A DNA stretch of 64,000 bases, from assembly GCA_963932465.1 (NCBI GenBank), contig OZ010799.1:279851083-279915082 (forward strand), written 5' to 3'. Below, in pieces: positions 21,729 through 33,096 of the stretch (within the stretch, counting starts at the first letter, position 1; each line of letters opens with the position of its first letter). Source of the DNA: Maratus speciosus. Lineage: Eukaryota > Arthropoda > Arachnida > Araneae > Salticidae. A program made the translations under genes and the position numbers. Under the pieces are notes generated by a model. It had not been told where the DNA came from. It made no database searches and saw nothing but the letters and a program-made list of their open reading frames with translations.

Positions 21729-24287
21729 CTAGTAAATCTGCAGATCAGGAGCCTCAACGTCAGCTCTACAATTCATTGTGTTCAGCCCCCTTTGAGTAAT
21801 ATTAATCTTTCTACAAAAAACGAAATTTAAAGTTTTGAAATTACATAAACATTTATAAAACGAAAAAATATTTCGAAGGTTTCTGACATTAGAAGCGTTA
21901 AATTAAACCCCTTGTTATGTAATGGTATTCTGAAAATCTCATGAGCTACTTATTCTGGTAATTTTTAGATAATAAAGTAGATTTCTTCAGAGGGGCAGAG
22001 CCCCCCTGAACCCCTTCGTAGTGTAATTTAATTTACATTTGTAATTATCAATTAATTGTGTTAATGTCCTTTAGTAAATTCTACCAATAGACGGAAACGT
22101 ACATGAATTCTTTTCTACAGCCCTGTATATTACGTGAAGATTTTTACGCGTCGTTTATAACATTTAAATTTAATGCAGACAAAGAACCCTCTTAAAACTG
22201 CTCATATCACATTTCCGGGGATTAGTATGCATAGTCTGCACCATATATCCAGTTTCTGCGGAGTCCTGTATATGGTTCTATTTAAATTCTGCAAACATTT
22301 GTTAGTATACTAAATGTAATTGGGCTTGGAAATACATAACTCAAATTAAAAAAAAAAAAAACACTGAAGCAATTCGCGCTCATTTTCATTTATACTTACG
22401 AATTCATTTGTGTATCCCTGTACATGGTCTATACAATATTTAAGCACTACTTATTAAGCACAAATTTACTTAATGTTAAAACGCACACCATAATCGAAAA
22501 TGCTCTTCAGCAATCATCCCTAATAGACCAGAACAGTATCCGAAATTTTTTATGTGACCCTATAAATGAACGATAAATACGATACAAATCATATTCAAGC
22601 TTCTTGTAGTCAACCACAGTAATGTAATTTAATTTCATAATGTTTGAATTAGTGCAACACAATTAACACACTGACGACAGGCAATTTAATTAAATCTGGG
22701 TTTAAAAACAGTAGAAGCTCCTCCCTCTTCTGAAAGTGTCTCGGAAATTGGTTTCTGAGATATGTTTTTCATGTTTATGCAGCAGTAAATATCTTTCAAT
22801 GTACGGATGTAATATATAATGTCTTACAATCTATAAAAAATTTGGACAACACAATATAAATGTCTTTTCTGTAAGGTAGAAGTCACTCCCTTAGCCAATG
22901 ATGTATTCTGAATAAAAACGAGAATTCTCGTTTCCCGTCGCTAATGTGTTAAAATAAGCTGTGAGGAGTTTTTTCCCCCGTAGACCACATTTTAATCGAC
23001 CACTTTTGTGTGACCCTGAAAAAAACATGTGCTTTGCACCCCATATACTACAAAAATGTTTCAAAAATACATATCAATTTTATTATTTTGTAACAGAGTA
23101 ACATCATTAAAAAACGCCACAAAAGGATTTTCTTCAAAGATTGTAATATTATGAATACTTTTGAGTTCCCTGTACGCATGCTGTAAGTGCTACACATAAC
23201 ATATTTTATAGTAACCAGGTTCTAGTGCACCTTAATAAAGTATATAAATTTCATTACGTTTAAAATTGTGTAACATTATTAAAATACACCGCAGACGATT
23301 TTTCTCAAAGACTATAATGTAACGGATTAGTTTTGAGTGCCCCTGTAATTAAGCTATGAATGCTACACTCTTCATTTTTAATACCAAACATACTTTGGCA
23401 AACCTCAATAACGTATATCAATTACATGTAATCCCGACTATATTTACGCGAGTTAGAGCACGTAGAGAAACACGGCAGGCGACAGATAGAAAAACTGAAG
23501 TCATAAATACTTTTCATCCATGTTGGAAAGTGTTAAAAAGGATTTACATGACTTTAATTGTACTTTTTTTTCACTTATTGCATGGTTAAACATTAGTTTA
23601 AACATCCTAATCCATGCGATAGCAATAACATATTAAAAGCCCCCCAAAATATGCATATCTGGAGATCTATAAATCTACTGGAAAATAATTCATTATCGTG
23701 CCCACTGTTAATTGCATAAATTGCATCGATTTGGCGCGATAAAATATTTTTTGTGATAGCCTTTTAATAGTACCTGCAACAAAATTAACGTAATTTACTA
23801 ACTTCATTCATATTTGACGCAATGATAGGCTACGAATAACAGTCGCTAGGCAACGTAGAAAAGGAAAAAAAAAAGAAATATGTATCATGTAAAACAAGAA
23901 AATTAATTTAAAAATTCTTTATATTATTGGAATACATGTATAAATGTCCTCAAAACATTATACACGTAAATAAAAAAATCTGATAGATATATTGATAAAA
24001 CTTCAATATAATAGGAATAATTTAAAACCCTTATTTGGAATTTTAGTATCCATAATTTGACATTTAAATCCATTAATCAAACGTGCCATTTTCTTTCAAC
24101 AAATGGAAATTTGAAAATCGTCTGACTTGCCGTAGAAAAGCATTATAAAGAAAAATAAAATCTTCCATATTTTCCGAACGAATGAACCAAATTTAACCAA
24201 AAACTATACAGCTACGTACGGGTATCTCACGAATATGCCCAATTAATTTCAAGCTGATCGGGTGCTTTTTGCGGCAGTTATCGCGGA

Positions 24288-24321
<34 letters not shown>

Positions 24322-24375
24322 GGAAATCAAAACTTTTCGTGTCTCCACAGTAAGCCTTCACTGACGTTTTGGCAA
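21729..24375 (+). mobile_element. Helentron/HINE-like unit U1
   Basis: Begins ACTAGTAAATCTGCAGATCA and ends CACTGACGTTTTGGCAA, directly joined to U2. GCCTCAACGTCAG near the start and CTGACGTTTTGGC near the end are subterminal inverted repeats (11 of 13 match). Just before the end is a (GACA)n tract (about 24293-24317) preceded by 'gcggcagttatcgcggaac'. Subterminal inverted repeats plus a GACA microsatellite recall DINE-1-type Helentron-associated elements. It is longer than U2 because D1 monomers were inserted near 22075. No coding frame. Confidence 0.55.
22080..23420. repeat. D1 monomer array inside U1
   Basis: 'ccctgta' or close variants occur near 22133, 22262, 22414, 22556, 23010, 23165 and 23338 within longer similar blocks such as 'aatgtaacggatta.ttttgag' and 'aagctatgaatgctacac'. 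Spacing is irregular, about 130-170 bp where regular. It matches the dispersed copies at 2560 and 30740. Confidence 0.5.
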
Positions 24376-25400
24376 CTAGTAAATCTGCAGATCAGGAGCC
24401 TCAACGTCAGCTCTGCAAGTCACTGTTTTTAGACACACTTTGGTAATATTCAATTTCATGCAAACCGCAATTTAAAGTTTTCAAATTATGTAATTATTTA
24501 TAAGAATAAAAAATACGAAGTTTTCAGACATTAGAAGCATTAAATTAAAAACGTTGTTATGGAAGGATATTTTGAAATAATTTTCATGAGCTACTAATTC
24601 TGATATTTTTTTAAATAATAAAACAGATTTCTTCAGGGGGGGGGGGGGGCTCCGCCTCCTGAACTCCCCGTGGTTTCATTAATTTACATATGTAACTTTT
24701 TATTTATTGCGCTAATGGTTATCGCAAATCTTAAATTTCTTTTTATACTTCCGAGCCTTAATTTTCAATACTGATGGACAGAAAATGATTCACATTGACG
24801 CAATTATATTAAAAGTTTAGGTTTTATGAATGAAAATATAATTTCCTTTTAAAAATAAAATAATTTTCATTCATATTTTCTGAAATGAGACGGCATTAAG
24901 AAGTAACACTCGTCATAAAATATTTTTTTAGGTAATCTAGTTAATGCTTGGTTTTTAAGAATGAGAATATTTATTTCCCAATACAATGACGTCATTTTCG
25001 ACAGCGATAATTTTGCAGTGTAAAATTTTGACATTTACTATATATTTGATTTTCAAAAGTTTTTTTTTTTTTTTCTCATTGAAATTTTCGATTAAAAATT
25101 AACATTTCTGTTAGCTGTGTGCAGACGATAAACCATGAGATATTAGTAACATTTCTTTTAATAATAAGAATTAATATCATAACACAAGCCCTTTTTATTT
25201 CAACCTCAAAGCATATTAGTTTTATTTTTGATATATGAGATCAAATTCACCTTCTTTTCGTATTTTAGTTTTATTTCCAATATGAAGACGTATTCATGTC
25301 TATTTTTTATTTCATTTTCCTCTTGCACATGAAAATCTTTCAAATCAAAATTAACTGTTTAGGATAAATTATTATTCTGGGATAGGATTTTCTTGGCAAC

Positions 25401-25438
<38 letters not shown>

Positions 25439-26107
25439 AAATTTATAGCGAAATGTCAATTTATTCCTTATGAAAATAATGAACTTCTTAATTTAAAAGA
25501 AAAAATATTTGAACAAAATAAGCAGAACATAGTCTTTCTTTATTTCTGGGGTAAATTTCATCTATATGTAAAGTCACAAAGGCATTAATTCGTCCCTTTT
25601 GACTTTGATTGACTTCAAACAATTACAAATACTTTCACATTTACGATATTTTTAGGTGTAGTTCCGTCGCTAGGCAACAGTTAAAAGAAAATAAAACAAT
25701 GAAATATGTGCTTTGAAAAAAAGTAAATTTATAAAAAGATATATTATTGGAACACATATATAAAATACCTCCATAAGTTAAACACCGAATTTAAAAACTC
25801 TGACAAATGTATACACAAAATTTCAAACTAATATGAATAATGTATGGTTCTAATTAGAAATTACATCATCCATAATTTACTATTTAAATCCTTCAATCAT
25901 ATGAGCCATTTCCTTTCAACAAATAAAAATGGAAAAATCGTCTGAATTGCTATAGGAAAGCATTAAGTCGCAAAATAAAATGTTCTATATATTCCGAACG
26001 CATGAACCAAATTTAACCAAAAACTATACAGCTAAATCCGGGGATTTTACCAACATGCATACTTAATTTTAAGCTAATCGGATGCTTTTTACGGCAGTTA
26101 TCGCGGA

Positions 26108-26145
<38 letters not shown>

Positions 26146-26199
26146 GGAAACCAAAACTTTTCGTGTCTCCACAGTAAGCCTTCACTGACGTTTCGGCAA
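24376..26199 (+). mobile_element. Helentron/HINE-like unit U2
   Basis: Starts with the same ACTAGTAAATCTGCAGATCA as U1 and ends CACTGACGTTTCGGCAAT before resuming Tigger sequence. It shares with U1 the 3' block 'gaaccaaatttaaccaaaaa', 'gtcgctaggcaac' and a (GACA)n tract (about 26110-26140). A G14-rich hairpin region lies near 24638. A run of 32 A (25405-25436) sits in its middle. Confidence 0.55.
25405..25436. repeat. Poly-A tract, 32 bp
   Basis: An uninterrupted run of A within U2. No target duplication or retroposon body is evident around it, so it is recorded as a simple repeat. Confidence 0.9.
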
Positions 26200-26395
26200 T
26201 TAATATACAGCTTTCAAACAAATTGAACTTAAAAGTACATTTTTTTTCTTATGCGACGGTATAAAAACTGAAATTATGCGATATGTAGAAGTTAAAAATT
26301 TTTCAGTAGCGAAAATTGCAAAACGAAAATTCATTTCAAATTTGAAAGTGTTGTCATTCGCAGAATGAGGAATGCATTACGCACAGATATGTTTG

Positions 26396-26849
26396 TCCTT
26401 TATAATATAGATAGATAGATACTATTAAACTTTAAAACACTATGAGGGCTCCTCCCCCCTGCTCGCTATGCTCACAACCCCCCGCGTAAATGCTTTGCGA
26501 TTTCGTTCGGTATCGCGAAACAAACCCTATTTTCTAGCCAACTCCAGAAGAAATTATTTCGCGATTCCTCATTTTCTATGCATTCAATTTTTAGATTCCA
26601 CTTGGTATAAACGCGCTCCTCCCCAACTCCTGACGATTTTATTTCCTTATCTCCAAGAAGGTAATCATTAGAGCTTAAAGAGTTTCATAATTAAAAGAAT
26701 TATTAAATATAAAATCATTAAAAAAAGATAAAATTTATAATTTATTTGGATAATTACAAATTAAATAAAAATTACATATATAGTGTTACGAATATTGTAA
26801 ATAAGTAGGGTTTGTGCTTAAAAATAAATAGACCAATTAAACTTTATTC
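26396..26849. other. Unassigned region with (GATA)n and a GC-richer patch
   Basis: A short (GATA)n lies at 26409-26424. 26440-26660 is GC-richer and includes 'gctcctcccccctgctcgc' and 'tcgcgaaacaaaccctattt'. A 67-codon frame (26468-26671) covers it but has no recognisable domain. Read on the minus strand, TCTATCTATATTATAAAGG near 26418 resembles a Helitron 5' end, but no partner 3' end was found. Confidence 0.35.
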
Positions 26850-27060
26850 ATAAGCTAATGTTAAATTTTTTTGCATTGAAATATCTCAATTTGTTGATTT
26901 TCTGCAAGCAAGTAAACCCTATTAGATTTCAATGGGAGTCTATGCAAATTTGGGGAAATACTGGAAGTAGCGCCAAGTTGGCTTCATTTTTGGCAACTAA
27001 TTTTGGACGCCAAGTTTGGCGATGTTTGGCGACAGAGCCGGGACCCCTCCCTTGTATAGC
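26850..27060 (-). repeat. Isolated copy of the Helitron 430-bp unit
   Basis: On the minus strand this carries the landmarks of the array at 60.6-62.3 kb: 'acttgcttgcagaaaatcaa', 'aatttgagatattt', and clustered GCCAA/TTGGC words ('cgccaagttggc', 'gccaagtttggcg'). Only one unit is present and no Helitron termini are visible, so it is a solo or truncated copy. Confidence 0.65.
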
Positions 27061-28353
27061 ATCGGGAAGCACTGACCAATCAGCTGCGTTTCGCAGTATC
27101 TACGCAGATTTTAATTGGTTCATTTCCAAAGCACTACTTTTTTTATATATAGAAGGAAATTTTATATTTCAAAACCATTATTATTGAATTATATTATTTA
27201 ATTACTATGAATTATATGTTTGTGCGTAAATCTCAAACAGAAAGAAAAGTTTAAAATATTTAATTATTACGCACGATACAAATTTGAAACGAAAATTACG
27301 TCATATAATAAAACTATACATTCAAAGCGATATTCGTACGAACAATATTCATTTGACGACAACATGGAAAATCTCATGGTGTAAAAGTAGCGCAAATTCA
27401 AAATTTGTTTAAATAATTCATCACTTGATGCAGCATAAATTTCAGGTAAATGCTTGCGCAAAATATTTTAGATTTATACGGATAAGAGATTAACGGAGGT
27501 TGTCGGACGTAGCTGGCAGGTGCAGTATTTGACCCCAAAACCTGGCCAAAAATGCAAAAACTAGAAATTCATCAAGAATTATAAAAATTGCATTTTTTAA
27601 TAGCTGACAAATTGGCGCGTCGGTCAATGTCTATTTCAGGAACCTGAGCCATATGCGGTGGCTCCTGGCGTTAATTGAAGAGAAAACATCTTTGAAAAAA
27701 GACATGATTTTTTGTTTCTTTTTGGCATTGTTGTCACATTTAAATGTAATTTTTTTATGGCTGAATAAATTGATGAACTGAAATTGAATAACGCTTACGT
27801 GTTTAAGAAAGGTCAGAGCTTAGTGTGTATGTTTTAAATAATTTAGATTTTAATATAATAAAAAAAACATTACATTTGTAAAAGTGGTATTTTCAAAGTG
27901 TTTTCGGCTCTAGTTAAACATATCGAAAACTTTTTTAAACTGTGCCGGGCTTTGCCGGGCCATTTTTGAACTGTAATCGTATTGGTTATTGTTCTGAATG
28001 CCAATTTCACAAAAAAGTAGCATATTGGTGTAATTTTTTTACTTTTTTTTTCGAGGGGGACTACTTAAATCTCATTTTTGGGGGCAACCAAACTGAAGAG
28101 ATAAAAACTATATTTTTACTGTCATATTGCAGGTTTTTAGCTTTCAGGGTACTGCTTGAGAGCTTTTTCCCCTAAATATTTTGTATGTATGCACGTACGT
28201 ACGTGTGTAAGTACGGATATACGTACGTAACTCGATACCTCTTGATAGAAATATCAGATCGACTTCAAATTGTAAACACCTATTTACTGAAAAATCTTAC
28301 TCCAATTACTTTCGGAAGCCCATAGGTAGAAAATAAGGAGAGAAAGGTAGGAA
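27061..28353. other. Unassigned region
   Basis: No terminal repeats or coding frame recognised. A hairpin 'gccgggctttgccgggcc' lies at 27944-27961, and an ACGT-rich microsatellite ('cacgtacgtacgtg' and 'atacgtacgta') at about 28190-28230. Short frames here lack motifs. Confidence 0.4.
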
Positions 28354-28586
28354 TTAACACGTTGACGCCGCCGCGGTGGGTCACACTCGACTCAGAGCTG
28401 CCAAGTCTTTGGCTTTTTGGATACCAGTATTTTAATACAGAAAATGTTGTTTTATTTAATTAGAACAATTGGGCAATTTAAAGGAACAACATTTTCTGGA
28501 AAATAACAGTAGTGTGCAAAAAGCCGGAGACTTGACAACTCTGAGACAGTCGAGTGTGATCCACCGCGCCGGCGTGAATGTGTTAA
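28354..28586. mobile_element. TTAA foldback MITE
   Basis: TTAACACGTTGACGCCGCCG on the left mirrors TTAACACATTCACGCCGGCG on the right. The arms extend ~100 bp with shared 'cacactcgact', 'ccaagtct..ggctttttg' and 'cagaaaatgttgtt'. It interrupts a degraded coding-like sequence. Confidence 0.88.
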
Positions 28587-29412
28587 AGAAGTCTGGAGTA
28601 GACGCAGAAATGATTAAAAAGTTGTAAGTAATATTGGAAGTCATAACATGAGGGCATCGCATTGACAAAAAAAAAGCTGAAACATCTGCTGATGATAACA
28701 AGACTGCATGTGAGTCTTTACAATTGGTACCCCATGATTCCAACAATGCACAAGTTTTTGATTCATGGGGGAACTGTATTTAACACGTTGAGTGCCACGA
28801 TGACTGATACTGAAGCGCTGAAAATATACAATGTTTAAAGTAATTTTTAAGAAAGTATAATCCTGTAATAAATAAAAGATAGGTAAATTTTAAATATTTG
28901 TTCAGTAATTATTTAAAAAAATGTATATTTTTCAGTTTTGTATCATATTTTAAATATTTGTTGAGTAATTATTTAAAACAATGTATATTTTTTCAGTTTT
29001 GTATCATATTTTAGACGTCAGCCATCGGTGAATGACGGAAAGTTCGCTGCCAGCCACCGGTGGCTGACGTGGTGCTTAATGTATTAAGAGAGCAGTCGTA
29101 CCCATTGGTCAACGGTCAGAAGAAGTTGCTGAGGCCAGAAACAAACACATTAGACAGTACCGTACAAAGTACTCAAGAAAGCGCAATAGAGAAGTTTGCA
29201 ATCGAGATGTTCCAAATTGGCTTCTTTTAAGCAGTGGTCCTGTTATAAACTGCTCTAAACATAGACCAATGGAAAAGAGCAAGCCATACAGAAGCGAAAC
29301 CCTACAACTTCTTCTTCCAGCTAGATCTGATGGTAGTCCTGATAAAAGCCAAGAAGAATGTGATGAAAAAAGATTAAAACAGAATTCTGAAGAATCAGAT
29401 TTAAACTCATAA
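28587..29412 (+). pseudogene. Degraded unknown protein-coding fragment split by a MITE
   Basis: Two plus-strand segments flank the TTAA element at 28780-29087. The first (28587-28779) reads KKSGVDAEMIKKL, stop, then KKAETSADDNKTA and VPHDSNNAQVFDSWG. The second (about 29086-29412) is open to a stop at 29410-29412 and reads VPIGQRSEEVAEARNKHIRQ, then a basic YSRKRNREVCN stretch, and ends in an acidic, serine-rich tail (QNSEESDLNS). Joining across the MITE shifts the frame by one base. Composition and length suggest a real protein tail rather than chance. I do not recognise the family; a transposase C-terminus or an old gene copy are both possible. Confidence 0.5.
28780..29087. mobile_element. 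TTAA MITE inside the coding-like fragment
   Basis: TTAACACGTTGAGTGCCACG mirrors TTAATACATTAAGCACCACG, and TTAA lies at both ends. 'gtcagccatcggtgaatga' and 'gccagccaccggtggctgac' lie inside the right arm. A ~95-bp internal duplication around 'gttttgtatcatattttaa' (near 28930 and 28995) is visible. Confidence 0.8.
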
Positions 29413-29460
29413 TCTACTAAATACACTGAAAACCCAGCATCTCTATACTGTAGATACTCC

Positions 29461-29600
29461 ACTTTATTAAATGTATTATTAAATGTAACTTTATCAAATG
29501 AAAGTAATCTTTATTAAATGTAAATTAAATGTAATAATAATTATTAAAGTAAATTAAATGTAATAATTATTATTAAAGTAAATTAAATGTAAATAATAAA
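29461..29600. repeat. Low-complexity 'taaattaaatgtaat' tandem
   Basis: Variants of 'aaattaaatgtaataat' recur at ~31-45 bp. It is simple sequence next to the TA element that follows. Confidence 0.6.
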
Positions 29601-29611
29601 TTTTATAAATA

Positions 29612-30384
29612 CAGTCCACGCTCGTTTTTACGAACCCGTAGGGAACACTAAAATAGTTCGTAAAATAGAAAATTCGTAAAATAGAAAACACCAAAAATGA
29701 TATGAATACTTACGTTATTCTTATCGAATTTTATCAAACTGCCCCCTCTTCATAGATGAAGCAGTATTTCAAGATTATTTATTATTTAATAAAGTTATAC
29801 ATATACAAGAAATAAATGCAAATTTATACACAAAAGATAATTTTAGTACACTGAAACATACTTTGAAAATATTACATATGAAAACACGGACTGGATTAGT
29901 TCATAGTAGGTGAAAATACATAGATGAAAACATAGATCAAAAATTATGAATGGAAATAATCACTTATCTTTTTTAATCACATTTTGGAAAAAAAAATGTT
30001 TCCATTTTAACTATGCTTGAAATCCTTTCACAGTTATTGTTTCCTTCAAAAAAGTGCCTTAGTCCTGACAACCACTATTTGAAATTGTTGCTATGCCCTC
30101 TCCCTCCGAAAGAGATTGGGAAAAACAACACATTCTTAGAATGCACCTGATGTCTCATTGCAGCTGTTGAGAGTTTAATTGACGTAACACTGCGTTCAGA
30201 TATTTTTAAAAAATGAAGAAGTATGAAAACTGAGTTCGCAAAAAAGAGATTTTCATAATCCGTAGTTCGTAAATGGGAGCGAAAAATTACATTGATTCTA
30301 TGGGAGTGTATTCGGGACCACTCTATAGTTCGTAAAATCGAAAGTGTTCGTAAAAAAGAGGTTCGTAAAAACGAGCGTCTACTG
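29612..30384. mobile_element. Tigger-like non-autonomous element, 773 bp
   Basis: Mirrored ends CAGTCCACGCTCGTTTTTAC and CAGTAGACGCTCGTTTTTAC, flanked by TA (29610-29611 and 30385-30386). 'ttcgtaaaatagaaa' words repeat several times inside both ends. There is no transposase; the 105-codon minus-strand frame is built from the repeated 'ttcgtaaa' words. Confidence 0.88.
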
Positions 30385-30739
30385 TAGTACAATTAATAAA
30401 ATACATTTAATTAAACATTACTAGTACAATCTAACTACAATTATTTTTCTCCTATAAACAATAAACATTTAAGGTTGCTAGTCACTCAACTTCCAAACTC
30501 CCTTCGGTAATGTTAAGTCTACGGGCATATGATGTATTCGTATTTTTAAAGTAAATTAATATTTTAATTGCTTTTTTCGTTGTGCTCTTCTTAAATGATG
30601 TGTCTTTTTTTTTTTCTTAGTTTACAAAATATTTATAAAATTTATACTTATTATTATGTGAAGCGTTAATAATAAATGAAGTGTGCTTTTAAGATAAATA
30701 ATATTAAACTAAGCTATGGATTTGTATGTATACTACATA

Positions 30740-31230
30740 GTATGCTAAAAGTTAGTTCAGTGAAACGCATAGCACAGTTAAAAATTTTCATTCAGCCATT
30801 TCCGTGAATAAACGGAAATGTACTTGAGAACATTTGTGCAGCCCTGTATATGATTTATAGAATGTATCTACACCAAGTAATATTTAAAATAATAGTTCAA
30901 TTTAAAAACACATATCACAACTTCAAAAGCACTTCCAGCAATTATTGGCCGTAGACTTCAATAGTTAAATTTATTCTTCAGTCAAATTCTTTTGTGTGTC
31001 CCTGTAAAGGAATGCTATATTCTATGCACACCATATTCTACAATAAGTGCCTTAGTACACCTCAGGTGAATATATAAATTTCAATACGGTTAAAATAGTG
31101 TGATATCATTAAAATACAGAGCAAATGTTTTTTTCCCCATAGACCATAATGTAAAGGAATTATTTTGGGTGTATCTGTAAATGAACCGTAAATGCTAAAG
31201 ACTTCATTTAAGATACCAAAACTGCCACAG
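30740..31230. repeat. Dispersed repeat D1, copy 3
   Basis: Shares 'tgcagccctgtata', 'cacttccagcaattattgg', 'gtgtccctgtaaa' and 'aatgaaccgtaaatgc' with the copies at 2560 and 22080-23420. About three monomers. 30387-30739 upstream shows nothing recognisable. Confidence 0.55.
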
Positions 31231-31233
31231 TGC

Positions 31234-31382
31234 ATAGCTGCCAACATCTTACGCTTTTTTGTACCACAAAAATTTTATAATAAATTTTATGTTTTTAAAT
31301 CGCCGTAATCTGCCGATTAAATAAGGCAAAAATTTCTATTAAATTTTTGAGGTACAAAAAAAGTTGAAGAGTTGGCAGCTAT
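31234..31382. mobile_element. Short MITE with ATAGCTGCCAAC ends
   Basis: ATAGCTGCCAAC at 31234 is mirrored exactly at 31371-31382. The arms continue with 'ttttttgtacc' and 'aaaattt'. Length is 149 bp. The ends resemble hAT termini, but I could not find a matching 8-bp duplication. Confidence 0.65.
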
Positions 31383-31839
31383 TCCAATATAGTAATACCC
31401 AATAACATCTAAAATTGTCAAGGCAATCGGACTATATTTTTCATAGAAAAATATTTGTGGCCTGGATTTCGGGTTAAATATTCCACTGTGAGGCAGAATA
31501 CGCTAGTATAATTATAATTAAGAAATAGATTTTGAACAATTAACAGTTTTCCCCGTATACCGTACATGCAAGACGTTTGCTTGTTTCGTTGGTAAAAGCT
31601 TTATTATACCACTGATTCTTAACTGTAAAACTCCTCATATTTAATGACAGGTACTTTTGGATTATGCAACGCAAATCTTTTAGTACTTAAAAAGTGTTGT
31701 TTACTCCCAATTTTTAATTCGTTGCGTCAAATAAACAAAACTGTTAAGTGGTTAACATCAAATAAGGAATGGTAAATGTTCTATTTACCTTATAAAGTAA
31801 TGTCCAGATTAGTTAGAAAAGTCATTTTTAAAGTTTCAT

Positions 31840-32140
31840 GTTCATTAACAATAATTTTAACAAGTAGCAAAGACGAGAGATTTGGCAATGTCTTTATTAA
31901 TGAACCTCCGTTACTAATTAAGTCACATTTTTAAATGCATTTATGTTAATAGTAATACTTCTTTTCTTTTTCGAAATAGCAAATTGAATTCTTTGGAAAA
32001 GACGTTTATAATCCTTACAGACAACATAATTACGCTTTGTTGTTGTTATTAATGATGTTCTTCTGAAAAGACTATTTTTCAGCTGATGGTTAATAAAATC
32101 GTGTTTTCAAGTTTTAACATCTTGAGAATAACTGGAATAT
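31840..32140. repeat. Dispersed foldback family R1 copy
   Basis: Contains 'caatgtctttattaatgaac', 'taattaagtcac' and 'ttttcgaaatagcaaattgaa', matching the R1 copies at 16.4, 48.2 and 58.1 kb. The surroundings (31383-32510) are AT-rich and otherwise unassigned. Confidence 0.5.
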
Positions 32141-32514
32141 ATTATATCTCACTTAATTTTAACAACCGAATGCCACATTAGCAACAGAATTAAGAAATAA
32201 AATTTGCTTTAATAATGAACAGGGAGAACAGCTTTTACTAATTTCCAAATAATTTTTTTGTGAATCCTGTCTTTAATCAAAAATTTCTACATTTTCCCAA
32301 AAGACGTACTTTGCGCCTGAAATGATTAACACAGTTTTAATCCTAGTATTCCTTTTATCCCTATCATATCGATATGATTTGATCCGTGTTCCTGTCAGAT
32401 ATCGTAAATTTCCAAACAAATTATCATACATTTTTTGAAAAGAAAAAGAACTTCTAAATCACATCAGTTTCTGCAATTAGACAAAGTGCTTCAAATTACA
32501 TCGCAACCATAATA

Positions 32515-33091
32515 AAGGGTGTTCAGTCTGTTGGTTCTTTTTTATTATAAATGAAAACGCATTTTTTATGAGTGAAAATTGAAATTGTTCATTGAATATG
32601 AAATGTGGTCAATGCCATTTATGCATGGGATATTATAATATCGCACATGTGGCCACCGCGGATCCACTTACATGCCATAATCCGAACATCAAAACTTTTG
32701 ATGACTTTTCCAAGACTAAGCGGATCCATGGACACAATTTCAATCCGGATGTTACGTTTGAGGTATTGGACTGAACGGGGGTCATTTTACTACACTTTTC
32801 TTTTCAGAAATTCCCAAAGAAAATAATCCATTGGGGTTAAATAGCACAATCATGGCACGATAATTCATATCAGAATTTCTTGAAATTAAGTGATCTAGAA
32901 ATTTCTCGTTCAATAAGTTGGTGGTTTGGCGAGCAATGTGTGCCACTGTACCGTTGTTGAGTTGTCAACGAGTCCATAATTATAAGTGGCAAACATTTGA
33001 CAGTTCATACATGCATGACACATGACAGCTGACACAAATAATCCGTGAGATATTCATAGTTCAAAAAAGAACCAACTGATGGACCACTCTG
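32515..33091 (-). mobile_element. IS630/mariner-type remnant, 577 bp
   Basis: Left AAGGGTGTTCAGTCTGTTGG and right mirror CAGAGTGGTCCATCAGTTGG are followed by shared 'ttctttttt'. TA flanks both ends (32513-32514 and 33092-33093). The body carries the C-terminal part of a DDE_3-type transposase on the minus strand, so it is an internally deleted copy. Confidence 0.75.
32600..32990 (-). pseudogene. DDE_3 (IS630/Tc3-like) transposase C-terminal remnant
   Basis: The minus strand reads, with several stops, PMDYFLWEFLK (the P-D-FLWG-LK motif of this family), then a segment like RSVQYLKRNIRIEIVSMD, and ends in WIRGGHMCDII, which fits the usual C-terminal 'GGH.E.I'. The catalytic N-terminal half is absent. 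Plus-strand frames at the same place are shadows. Confidence 0.65.
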
Positions 33092-33096
33092 TATTT

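Larger units (their letters stand above)
21606..26395 (+). mobile_element. Second copy of the 3.47-kb Tigger left region, split by a 4.5-kb insertion
   Basis: 21606-21728 matches 3675-3790 ('acagtaatct', 'ggatacttctgttcccact'). 26203-26395 matches 3790-3990 ('atacagctttcaaacaaatt', 'aaaagtacattttttttct'). The halves are adjacent in the 3.47-kb element and here are separated by two Helentron-like units. Neither terminal repeat of this Tigger copy is visible, so it is truncated. Confidence 0.65.

Noticed and set aside
23810..24375. RTE-type LINE 3' end suggested by 'cggcagttatcgcgg' and the (GACA)n tract
   Set aside because: No reverse transcriptase frame is near, and the paired subterminal inverted repeats with head-to-tail units fit a Helentron-like element better; the LINE reading remains possible.
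29109..29462. 117-codon minus-strand frame
   Set aside because: The opposite strand at the same place has the more protein-like composition; this frame reads as its shadow.
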